A stretch of DNA of 64,000 bases from Sphingopyxis sp. 2PD (GTDB taxonomy: Bacteria > Pseudomonadota > Alphaproteobacteria > Sphingomonadales > Sphingomonadaceae), in the NCBI RefSeq assembly GCF_005503695.1, contig NZ_SCMU01000001.1, forward strand, positions 248,001 to 312,000, written 5' to 3'. Numbering within the stretch: the stretch's first letter is position 1; every line of letters starts with the position of its first letter. The position numbers and the translations under genes are program-made. Below the pieces are notes generated by a model. The model made no database searches. It was given only the letters and a program-made list of their open reading frames with translations, and had not been told where the DNA came from. Below, piece after piece: positions 9,550 through 19,983 of the stretch.

Positions 9550-11853
9550 ATGAGCTGGACTTTGTTCCAAAGCGCGCACCGATCGCAGCGGCTGTGGCTG
9601 GCCACCGCGAGTGGATTTGCGCTGCTCGCCAGCCCTGCGGCGGGACAGCAGATCGGCGATTCGCGTCCCGCGCAGGAAATTGCTGGCGAGCCCGATCTTC
9701 AGACCCCCGATATTGCGCCGGTCACCTCCGACGCCCCGGCGGTCGCCGCCGACGATCAGGTCGGTTTTGCCGCCGACAGCCTGAATTACGACAGCGATAC
9801 CGAAGTCGTCGTGGCCGAGGGCAATGTCGCGATGAACCGCGAAGCGATTTCGATGCGCGCCGACAAGGTGACGTGGAATCGCAAGACGGGCCAGGTGTTC
9901 GCCGAGGGCAATGTCGCAATCAAGAATCCCGAGGGCGACATTGCGTATGGCGACCGGATCGAGCTGACCGATAGTTTGCGCGACGGCGTCGTCGAAAACC
10001 TGCTCGTTGTCCTCGACAACGGCTCGCGGTTGGCCGCGGTCAAGGGCACGCGGTTCGAGAACGGCAATATTCAGCTGGAGAATGCCGTCTACACGGCCTG
10101 CCCGGTCGAAGATGCCGACGGTTGCCCCAAGAACCCGAGCTGGCAGATCCGCGCTGTCCGGGTGACCTATGACCGAGCGAACAACAAGGTCCGCTACAAG
10201 GGCGCGCGGGTCGAGATTTTCGGCCTGCCGCTGATCCCGCTTCCCGGGCTGAGCCATCCGGCGAACAGCGAGGCTGGCAGCGGCATTTTGGTACCCGAGA
10301 TCCGGCTCGACCGCAGCAACGGCTTCGAAATTGCAGTGCCTTATTACCTGCGCCTGGCACCCGACCGCGACATCACCATCACCCCGCACCTCTACACCGG
10401 CGCCGCACCGATGCTGGAAGGCGAATTCCGCGCGCTGACCGACATTGGTTCGTTCCGCATCAACGGCTTTGCGACCTACAGCTCCTTGGTCCCGCTCACC
10501 GGTGAGGACCCCGACAGCCGCAAACGCTTTCGCGGTTACCTTGAAAGCGCCGGCAAGTTCCAGTTCGACCCGCGCTGGAGCTTCAGCTATTCGGGCCGCA
10601 TCGCGACCGACCGGACGTTCATGCGCCGCTACGACATCAGCCGCGACGACCGGCTGCGCTCGACCTTCGAGCTCGAGCGGATCGGCGGCAATTCCTACCT
10701 CTCGATCGCGGGTTGGGCGACGCAGACGCTGCGCGCCAACGACAGCCAGGGGCAGCAACCCATTGCGCTGCCGATCATCGATTACCGCCAGCGTTTTGCC
10801 GATCCGGTGCTGGGCGGCCAGGTCGAGTTGCAGCTGAACACGCTGGCGATCGGGCGCACCGCGGGACAGGATACGCAGCGCGCCTTCGCGGGTGCACGCT
10901 GGGATTTGCGCGGCCTGACGCGGCTGGGGCAGGAAGTCACCTTGACCGCACTGGTGCGCGGCGATGTCTATCACAGCGATGAAAATCTGCTGACTGCGAT
11001 CCCCGGCTATCGCGGCAAGTCGGGCTGGCAGGCGCGCGGCATCGCGGCGGTCGCCGCCGACATGCGCTGGCCCTTTGTCGGGGAGTTTGCAGGCGGCACC
11101 CAGACGCTGACTCCGCGCGTCCAGATCGTCGCCACCCCGCCGATCGAAAATATCGACATCCCCAACGAGGATGCCCGCGCCTTTGATCTGGAAGACAGCA
11201 ACCTGTTCGCGACCAACCGCTTCAACGGCTATGACCGGTTCGAGGATGGCGCGCGCATCACCTATGGTGTCGAATGGAATTTCAGCCGCCCGGGCTTCAA
11301 CATCAGCAGCAGCGTCGGGCAAAGCTATCGCCTGTCGGACAAGCCCGCGCTGTTCCCCGACGGGACCGGACTGACCAGCCGCACGTCGGACGTCGTCGGG
11401 CGGACGACGATCGCCTATCGCGACTTCTTGCGCCTCACCCACCGCTACCGGCTCGACAAGGATAATCTGGCCATCCGCCGCAACGAATTCGACGCGACGA
11501 TCGGCAGCCGGTCGACCTATGCGGTACTCGGTTATTCGCGACTCAACCGCGACATCCTGTTGCTCGGCGAAGATTTCCAGGACCGCGAGGAAGCGCGCGT
11601 CGGCGGACGGGTCAAGGTGGCACAATATTGGTCGGTCTTTGGTTCGGCGATCGTCGATCTGACCAAGCGAAGCGACGATCCCTTGAGTACCGCCGACGGG
11701 TTCGAACCGATTCGCCACCGGCTGGGGGTGGCCTATGACGACGATTGCCTGTCGATCGCGCTGACCTGGCGCCGCGACTATGCCGATACCGGCGACGCCC
11801 GGCGCGGCAACAGCTTCTCGTTCCGCATTGCTTTCCGCAACCTCGGGTTCTGA
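9550..11853 (+). CDS. lptD: LPS-assembly outer-membrane protein LptD
   Basis: 767 residues. The N-terminus has a signal peptide (ATASGFALLASPAAGQQ). Residues about 70-170 form the LptA-like/OstA beta-jellyroll (YDSDTEVVVAEGNVAMNREA, VTWNRKTGQVFAEGNVAIKN). The remainder is the beta-barrel, ending in the aromatic FSFRIAFRNLGF. With LptE it inserts lipopolysaccharide, or the glycolipid that replaces it, in the outer leaflet. The order lptD-surA-pdxA-rsmA is conserved across proteobacteria. Confidence 0.95.
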   Translation: MSWTLFQSAHRSQRLWLATASGFALLASPAAGQQIGDSRPAQEIAGEPDLQTPDIAPVTSDAPAVAADDQVGFAADSLNYDSDTEVVVAEGNVAMNREAISMRADKVTWNRKTGQVFAEGNVAIKNPEGDIAYGDRIELTDSLRDGVVENLLVVLDNGSRLAAVKGTRFENGNIQLENAVYTACPVEDADGCPKNPSWQIRAVRVTYDRANNKVRYKGARVEIFGLPLIPLPGLSHPANSEAGSGILVPEIRLDRSNGFEIAVPYYLRLAPDRDITITPHLYTGAAPMLEGEFRALTDIGSFRINGFATYSSLVPLTGEDPDSRKRFRGYLESAGKFQFDPRWSFSYSGRIATDRTFMRRYDISRDDRLRSTFELERIGGNSYLSIAGWATQTLRANDSQGQQPIALPIIDYRQRFADPVLGGQVELQLNTLAIGRTAGQDTQRAFAGARWDLRGLTRLGQEVTLTALVRGDVYHSDENLLTAIPGYRGKSGWQARGIAAVAADMRWPFVGEFAGGTQTLTPRVQIVATPPIENIDIPNEDARAFDLEDSNLFATNRFNGYDRFEDGARITYGVEWNFSRPGFNISSSVGQSYRLSDKPALFPDGTGLTSRTSDVVGRTTIAYRDFLRLTHRYRLDKDNLAIRRNEFDATIGSRSTYAVLGYSRLNRDILLLGEDFQDREEARVGGRVKVAQYWSVFGSAIVDLTKRSDDPLSTADGFEPIRHRLGVAYDDDCLSIALTWRRDYADTGDARRGNSFSFRIAFRNLGF

Positions 11854-11987
11854 ACGCGTCGCTCAGCGTAGGTTCAGCGTGCCCGACCTAAAGGCGGGTT
11901 CGAAACACGTCCGGATGGCGGATTGCGCTGGACCATCGGGCGTATCCGCTGATACGGAGCGTCCAAACCTTCTCGAATAGGGTAAAG

Positions 11988-13328
11988 ATGACCAAGTTTT
12001 CGACCATGATCAGCCTGATCGCCGTGGCCGCCGTCGGCATCACGCCGGTGTTGGCCCAGACTGTCAGCGACAATGAAGTGCCGACGACCAGCCTCAATAT
12101 TCCGGGCAACGTCCAGATCTTCGGCGATGCCAAGGGCAATGTCTATCGCCCGTCGGCGACCGTGAACGGTGAGATCATCACCGCCACCGACATCGAACAT
12201 CGCATGGCGCTGATCCGGATCGCCAACAATGATGTCGCGCTGCCCCCCGAAGAGTTGCAGCGGCTGCGCCAGCAGGTTTTCAGCAACCTGATCGACGAGA
12301 AATTGCAGATTCAGGAAGCCAAGGCAGCGGACATCACGATCGACGAAAATGTCGTCAACGACCAGTTCGCGCGGCTCGCGCTGCGCTTCAAGCAGACGCC
12401 CGAGCAGTTTTCGACCTATCTCGCTTCCAAAGGTTCGTCGGCGGCTGCGGTAAAACAGCAGATCCGCGGCGAATTTGCCTGGGATCGCCTGTTGTCGCGC
12501 AACATCCAGTCGACCACGAACGTCTCGACTGAGGAAGTGGAATCGGTCGTCCAGCGGATGAACGATGCCAAGGGACAGGATGAGTTCCATCTTGGCGAAA
12601 TCTATCTGTCGGCACCGCCCGAAAATGTTGCTGCGGTGGTCGAGAATGCCCGCAAGATCATCCAGGCCTTGCAGTCGGGCGGCAGTTTTGCCGCTTATGC
12701 GCGCCAGTTTTCCGAAGCATCGACCGCCGTCGTCGGCGGCGATCTGGGCTGGGTAAAGGCAGGCCAGTTGCCCACGTCGATGGCGGAAGCGGCCGCGACG
12801 ATGCAGCCGGGCCAGCTGGTCGGTCCGATCGAGGTTCCCGGCGGCGTGTCGATCATGCTGATGGTCGATCGGCGCCAGGTGCTGACCGCCGATCCGCGCG
12901 ACGCGATCCTCAGCCTCAAGCAGATCTCGCTCGATTTCCCCGCCGGTACCACGCAGGCGCGGGCGTCGGAAATCGCGGGACAGTTCGCCGAGGCGACGCG
13001 CAATATCGCGGGCTGCGGCGCTGCCGATGCGGTTGCCGCGCAATTGGGCGCCAATGTGGTGTCGCGCGACAATATCGAAATGCGGGTGTTGCCCGCACCG
13101 CTCCAGAACACGCTGGTGAATTTGCAGATCGGCCAGACGACCCAGCCGTTCGGCGCTGCCAACGAAGGGATCAGCGTCCTGGTTCTATGCGGCCGCGACA
13201 TGCCGCAAACGGCAACGGCGCCGAACATCGAGCAGATCGAACAGCGCCTGCTCGAAGAAAAGGTCAACAAGCGGGCTCAGCGCTATCTGCGCGATCTCCG
13301 CCGGGATGCCGTGATCGAATATAGCTAA
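11988..13328 (+). CDS. surA: Periplasmic chaperone / peptidylprolyl isomerase SurA
   Basis: 446 residues with a signal peptide (MTKFSTMISLIAVAAVGITPVLAQ). The SurA N-terminal domain begins with ATVNGEIITATDIEHRMAL and includes EKLQIQEAKAADI. One recognisable parvulin domain follows (FHLGEIYLS ... VVGGDLGWVKAGQLP ... GPIEVPGGVSIMLM), and a second PPIase-like region is diverged. It escorts outer-membrane proteins such as LptD, its upstream neighbour. The stop overlaps the pdxA start (TAATG). Confidence 0.92.
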   Translation: MTKFSTMISLIAVAAVGITPVLAQTVSDNEVPTTSLNIPGNVQIFGDAKGNVYRPSATVNGEIITATDIEHRMALIRIANNDVALPPEELQRLRQQVFSNLIDEKLQIQEAKAADITIDENVVNDQFARLALRFKQTPEQFSTYLASKGSSAAAVKQQIRGEFAWDRLLSRNIQSTTNVSTEEVESVVQRMNDAKGQDEFHLGEIYLSAPPENVAAVVENARKIIQALQSGGSFAAYARQFSEASTAVVGGDLGWVKAGQLPTSMAEAAATMQPGQLVGPIEVPGGVSIMLMVDRRQVLTADPRDAILSLKQISLDFPAGTTQARASEIAGQFAEATRNIAGCGAADAVAAQLGANVVSRDNIEMRVLPAPLQNTLVNLQIGQTTQPFGAANEGISVLVLCGRDMPQTATAPNIEQIEQRLLEEKVNKRAQRYLRDLRRDAVIEYS

Positions 13329-14347
13329 TGGCTTACCCTGATCTTCGACAGCCGATCGCGGTCACCATGGGTGATCCGGCCGGCGTCGGACCCGACGTGG
13401 CCGCCCGCGCCTGGGCCGCGCGCCGCGAACATGGCCTGCCCGCATTTGTCGCGATCGGCGACTCGGCGGCAATCGAAGCGGTTTGGGACGGTCCGATCGC
13501 CCGCGTCGGCGACATGGACGAGGTGCAGCGGGTGTTCGACGACGCGCTGCCCGTGTGGCACCTGGAAGACAGCGGCCCGCTGACCCCCGGCACACCGACC
13601 GCCGCGGGCGCAACCTGCGCGCTGCACGCGCTCGAGACCGGCATCGGCCTGACCCGCAACCAGGCGAGTTCCGCGCTGGTCACCGGTTCGGTGTCGAAAT
13701 TCGCCCTGCACGGTATCGGCTACACCCATCCCGGCCAGACCGAATTCATCGCCGAACGCTGCGGCGTCACCGCAACCAATGCGGTGATGATGCTGGCGGG
13801 GCAATCCCTCCGCGTCGTTCCGCTGACCGTCCATATCCCGCTCGCCCAAGTGCCCGAGCGGCTGACGGTCGAGCTGATCGTCGCCAAGGCGCGGATCGTG
13901 GCGCGCGGGCTGAAACGCGATTTCGGCATCGAAAGCCCGCGCATCGCGCTCGCGGGGCTCAACCCGCACGCCGGGGAAAGCGGCCAGCTCGGCAGCGAGG
14001 AAGACCGCGTCATGATTCCCGCGGTGGCACAGCTGGCCGAGGAGGGCATCATCGTCGATGGTCCGCTCGCCGCCGACAGCCTGTTCGCGCCAGCCGTCCG
14101 CGCGCGCTATGACGCCTTGCTTTGCGCCTATCACGACCAGGCGCTGACACCATTCAAGGCGCTGCATTTCCACGACGGCGTCAATCTGACGCTTGGCCTG
14201 CCGATCATTCGGACCTCGCCCGACCATGGCACCGCGTTCAACATCGCCGGTACTGGACTGGCCGATCCCGGGCCGACAATTGCCGCGATCGCGATGGCCG
14301 CCACGCTTGCCATAGCGCGCGAGCGCAGCTGCGCGCCAGCGAAGTGA
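13328..14347 (+). CDS. pdxA: 4-hydroxythreonine-4-phosphate dehydrogenase
   Basis: NAD-dependent oxidation step of the DXP-dependent pyridoxal phosphate pathway. 339 residues starting MAYPDLRQPIAVTMGDPAGVGPD, the typical N-terminus. Metal-binding and catalytic blocks YTHPGQTEFIAERC, LNPHAGESGQLG, CAYHDQALTPFKALHF and RTSPDHGTAFNIAGTG are all present. Translationally coupled to surA (1-base overlap) and rsmA (4-base overlap). Confidence 0.97.
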   Translation: MAYPDLRQPIAVTMGDPAGVGPDVAARAWAARREHGLPAFVAIGDSAAIEAVWDGPIARVGDMDEVQRVFDDALPVWHLEDSGPLTPGTPTAAGATCALHALETGIGLTRNQASSALVTGSVSKFALHGIGYTHPGQTEFIAERCGVTATNAVMMLAGQSLRVVPLTVHIPLAQVPERLTVELIVAKARIVARGLKRDFGIESPRIALAGLNPHAGESGQLGSEEDRVMIPAVAQLAEEGIIVDGPLAADSLFAPAVRARYDALLCAYHDQALTPFKALHFHDGVNLTLGLPIIRTSPDHGTAFNIAGTGLADPGPTIAAIAMAATLAIARERSCAPAK

Positions 14348-15183
14348 CCGCCCGCCCAGCGCCCGACCTGCCCCCGCTACGTGAAACGGTGCGCGCGCAC
14401 GGGCTCTCCGCCAGCAAGGCGCTCGGGCAGAATTTCCTGTTCGACGAGCAACTGCTCGACCGCATAGCGGCAATCCCCGGCGACCTCAACGGCGCCACGG
14501 TATTCGAAGTCGGCCCCGGCCCCGGTGGCCTGACGCGCGCCCTGCTCCGTGCCGGGGCAAAGGTGATCGCGGTCGAACGCGACGATCGCTGCCTGCCGCT
14601 GCTCGCGGAATTGGGCGAGGCGTTCCCGGGGCAGCTGACGGTGATTGCCGACGATGCGATGGCGGTCGACGTCGACGCGCTGACCGGCGGCGCGCCCTAT
14701 CATATTGTCGCGAACCTGCCGTACAATGTCGGGACCGCGCTGTTCACCCGCTGGCTCGAACCCGCCGCATGGCCGCCGCAATGGCGATCGCTCACCCTGA
14801 TGTTCCAGCTCGAGGTCGCCGAGCGCATCGTCGCGCCGGTCGGGACCGATGCTTATGGACGGCTCGCGGTGCTCGCGCAGTGGCGGTCGAACGCGAAGAT
14901 TGCGATGAAGGTCCACCGCTCGGCCTTTACCCCGCCGCCCAAGGTGATGTCGGCGATCGTCCATGTGACGCCCGCCGACGAACCGGCGGGGGTCGATGCG
15001 AAGCGCCTCGCAAAGCTCACCGAAAAGGGATTCGGCCAGCGGCGTAAGATGCTGCGCCAGAGCCTGAAGGGTGTCGAAGGCGCGGTCGCGGCAGCCGAAG
15101 CGATCGGGATCGAGCCGACCCGCCGCGCCGAAACGGTCAGCGTCGCCGACTGGATCGAGCTGGCGCGGACGCTGGGGGGTTAA
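14344..15183 (+). CDS. rsmA: 16S rRNA dimethyladenosine transferase
   Basis: KsgA/RsmA dimethylates two adjacent adenosines near the 3' end of 16S rRNA. The GTG at 14344 overlaps the pdxA stop (GTGA) and gives 279 residues; the longer frame upstream has no homology. Motifs: KALGQNFLFDEQLLDRIA, SAM-binding FEVGPGPGGLTRALL, acidic VIAVERDDRCLP, catalytic ANLPYNVGTALF, and the C-terminal RRKMLRQSLKG region. Confidence 0.96.
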   Translation: MTARPAPDLPPLRETVRAHGLSASKALGQNFLFDEQLLDRIAAIPGDLNGATVFEVGPGPGGLTRALLRAGAKVIAVERDDRCLPLLAELGEAFPGQLTVIADDAMAVDVDALTGGAPYHIVANLPYNVGTALFTRWLEPAAWPPQWRSLTLMFQLEVAERIVAPVGTDAYGRLAVLAQWRSNAKIAMKVHRSAFTPPPKVMSAIVHVTPADEPAGVDAKRLAKLTEKGFGQRRKMLRQSLKGVEGAVAAAEAIGIEPTRRAETVSVADWIELARTLGG

Positions 15184-15513
15184 GATAGGTCGCCACGACT
15201 TGGTGGCGAGTGGCATGTCGGTTTTGGGGTGGGGAGCGGTCACAAGCTCCTCTCCCCTTGTGGGAGAGGATAGCGCAGCTTGCTCCGTCAGGAGCTAGCG
15301 AAGCTTGGTGAGGGGGCGGACGCCAGCACGCGCAAACCCCTCTCTCAACTGCGGCTAGGCAGCAAAGCTGCCAAGCCTTCGTATCTCTCCCACAAGGGGA
15401 GAGAAGAAATGACGTACGTCGGCAATCGGTCGTTTCCGGTCATTCGATCCAAACCGACGCGAATGGCAGCTAACGACCGTTAACCGCCGTTCCCAATTGC
15501 GCTGGGGCGAGGA
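15184..15513. repeat. Gap with an inverted-repeat element (15250-15403)
   Basis: A 154-base element is bounded by perfect 19-bp terminal inverted repeats, CTCTCCCCTTGTGGGAGAG at 15250-15268 and its complement at 15385-15403. Inside lie AGCGAAGCTTGGTGAGGGGG and a small hairpin around GGCAGCAAAGCTGCC. It lies between the convergent rsmA and TPR genes. The remaining 110 bases (15404-15513) contain nothing I recognise. Confidence 0.8.
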
Positions 15514-16041
15514 TCAGTTCTGGTTGCTGGCCCCAACCGTCGCGACGACGGGTTTCGGTACCAGCACTTCGGCGGCGACGACGCGCTTCGAGGCGCTCGA
15601 TGCGATGGTTTTTTCCAGCGCCGCCACCTGCGGGCATTTGTCGCCGCACACGCGCTGTGCTTCGACCAGCTTCTCGCGTGCCAGTTCCAGCGCGCCCTTG
15701 TCGGCCAGCGCTTCGCCCTGCCCGGTCAGCGCGACGATGTCATTGGGTTCGAGGACGAGGGCTTCGCGATACAGGCCGATCGCCTTGCCCGGCAGCCCCT
15801 GCGCGCGCGCGACCTGCGCCAGCGCGATGATCGCGGAGCGGTTGCGTGGGTCGGCGGCGAGCGCCGATTCATACAGATCGATCGCAAGGTTGAGATCGCC
15901 GGCTTCCTGCGCCTTTTGCCCTTCCTGCTGGAGCGCGGTCGAGCGCGGGAAGATGTCATTGTCGGCGCGCTGGGCATCGGATGCCGTGGGCAGGCTGGCC
16001 AGGATAAGACCCGCGGACAGAGCCAGAATACCGACGCGCAT
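15514..16041 (-). CDS. Secreted tetratricopeptide-repeat protein
   Basis: The ATG at 16041 is preceded by GGGAG with 6 bases spacing and starts a signal peptide, MRVGILALSAGLILASLPTASDA. 175 residues with about three TPR units (QEGQKAQEAGDLNLAIDLYESALAADP is one, split at its Gly; then ALAQVARAQGLPGKAIGLYREALVLEP). It is probably periplasmic, a protein-protein scaffold with unknown partner. It follows rsmB by 32 bases and may be cotranscribed. Confidence 0.75.
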   Translation of the reverse strand: MRVGILALSAGLILASLPTASDAQRADNDIFPRSTALQQEGQKAQEAGDLNLAIDLYESALAADPRNRSAIIALAQVARAQGLPGKAIGLYREALVLEPNDIVALTGQGEALADKGALELAREKLVEAQRVCGDKCPQVAALEKTIASSASKRVVAAEVLVPKPVVATVGASNQN

Positions 16042-16073
16042 CGCATTCTCCCATCTATTCATTGGCGGGGATG

Positions 16074-17264
16074 CTAACATGGCGCTGTCAGTCGTGCGAG
16101 AAAAAATCCGTCGCTGCGGTCATATGCCGGGGTGAGCAGAAAACCGGCCCCCGCGGCGCGGCCAATACCGTCCGGCAGATAGCCGGTGTCGGCAGTCCAG
16201 CCCGGATGATGATGCAGAAAATCATCCACTTGTGCCCGCCCCTCGCGCGCGATGATCGAGCAGACGGCATAAAGAAGTTTGCCGCCCGGCGCCACAAGAT
16301 CGGCGCCAAGCTCGATCAGCTTCGCCTGATCGGCGAGATGCCGGTCGAGCCGCGACGGGGTAAGCCGCCAGCGAAGCTCGGGACTGCGCCGCCAGGTGCC
16401 GCTGCCCGAACAAGGCGCATCGACGAAAACGCGGTCGGCCCTGCCCTGCCAGTCGGCGAGCATATCATGTTCCTTGCCGGGGTTGAGCAGCCGCGTTTCG
16501 ATGCGCGTCGCGCCCGCGCGTTCGGCGCGCGGCAAAAGCTGCTGGAGCCGCGCGCGGTTGGTGTCGCAGGCAAGAATATCGGCGGCGTCGCCGGTCGCCG
16601 ACGCGATCGCCAAAGTCTTGCCGCCGCCGCCAGCGCACAGATCAACGATCGCCTGCCCTGCATGGGCATCGAGCGCCGCAGCGGCATACTGGCTCGCGGC
16701 GTCCTGAACCTCGAAACGTCCCTCGGCATAGGCCGCGTGCTGGACGGCGGCGGTTTCGCCCGGCAGACGCCAGCCGTCGGCAAGCCCCGCGATCGGCTCC
16801 CCTTCGGGAAAGATCGTCGCGAGTTCCTCGCCGCTCGATCGCAGGCGATTGGCCCGGAGATCAAGCGATGCGCGGACTAGCATCGCATCATGCTCAGCAG
16901 CATCGACCAGCGGGTCGAACAGCGCGACGAGTGCGGTCGCGGCAAGCCCGGTTTCGGCGCGCGGTTCGTCGGCGGCAATCGCCGCGGGGCCGTAGGAAGA
17001 CCCGTCGAACAGCACCGCCAGTTCGGGATTGGTGTCGGCGAGCGCGAGCATCGCGGCGCGGCCCGACGGCGGGGCCGACCGGACGCGGCGGATCGCATCA
17101 TAGACGAGGCCGCGGATCGCGCGGCGATCCTTCGACCCCGCGTAGCGCCGCGCGCGCATCGCTTCGCCAAAGATCGCGTCGGCAGGCGCCCCGCCCTCGC
17201 GCGCCGAGGCAGCGATAGCGTCGAGGATTTCGATTGCGGTCTGGACGCGGGCGGCGGGGGTCAT
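16074..17264 (-). CDS. RsmB/NOP family rRNA cytosine-C5 methyltransferase
   Basis: 396 residues. N-terminal NusB/RsmB-like helical region (RVQTAIEILDAIAASA, DRRAIRGLVYDAIRRV), then a SAM-dependent methyltransferase. Motif I is VDLCAGGGGKTLAIAS. The two cysteines of the family sit in DAPCSGSGTWRRSPE and LLYAVCSIIAREG, one nucleophile and one release residue. It most likely makes m5C in 16S rRNA (position 967 in E. coli RsmB); exact target is inferred. Confidence 0.88.
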   Translation of the reverse strand: MTPAARVQTAIEILDAIAASAREGGAPADAIFGEAMRARRYAGSKDRRAIRGLVYDAIRRVRSAPPSGRAAMLALADTNPELAVLFDGSSYGPAAIAADEPRAETGLAATALVALFDPLVDAAEHDAMLVRASLDLRANRLRSSGEELATIFPEGEPIAGLADGWRLPGETAAVQHAAYAEGRFEVQDAASQYAAAALDAHAGQAIVDLCAGGGGKTLAIASATGDAADILACDTNRARLQQLLPRAERAGATRIETRLLNPGKEHDMLADWQGRADRVFVDAPCSGSGTWRRSPELRWRLTPSRLDRHLADQAKLIELGADLVAPGGKLLYAVCSIIAREGRAQVDDFLHHHPGWTADTGYLPDGIGRAAGAGFLLTPAYDRSDGFFLARLTAPC

Positions 17265-17274
17265 TCAATTCTCC

Positions 17275-17345
17275 CCCTCCCCTTTAGGGGAGGGCAGCGA
17301 GACTGGCCAGCTTGCTGGCATAGTCGCAGCGGGTGGGGTTATCCG
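17275..17345. repeat. Half copy of the palindromic intergenic repeat
   Basis: Between guaB and rsmB. CCCTCCCCTTTAGGGGAGGG forms a hairpin and is followed by CAGCGAGACTGGCCAGCTTG and AGTCGCAGCGGGTGGGG. The same string order, GAGGCAGCGAGACTtGC ... TAGTCGCAGCgGTGGGG, occurs at 28991-29035, so these are copies of one element; the right half is missing here. Confidence 0.7.
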
Positions 17346-17366
17346 GCCTTGCGCATCATCTTACGC

Positions 17367-19897
<2,531 letters not shown>

Positions 19898-19955
19898 GCC
19901 ATCCTGCAGTCCGTGCCGCCACTAAACCACGGCCGCTATCCCGACAAGGCTGGCA

Positions 19956-19977
19956 GGAGGGCAGTACACCGCCCTCC
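19956..19977 (-). terminator. Possible hairpin after the TonB receptor gene
   Basis: GGAGGGC and GCCCTCC pair across an 8-base loop, starting 7 bases after the receptor stop. There is no U tract, so it could be a processing or attenuation hairpin rather than a true terminator. Confidence 0.35.
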
Positions 19978-19983
19978 CCCGTG

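Noticed and set aside
9430-11718. A 762-codon open frame antisense to lptD, and similar frames at 16890-19049 (+), 19981-22380 (+), 23144-24877 (-) and 2804-4558 (-)
   Set aside because: Each lies opposite a confidently identified gene. Their products are rich in Arg/Asp/Gln/His with no domain pattern, as expected of shadows in high-GC coding DNA.
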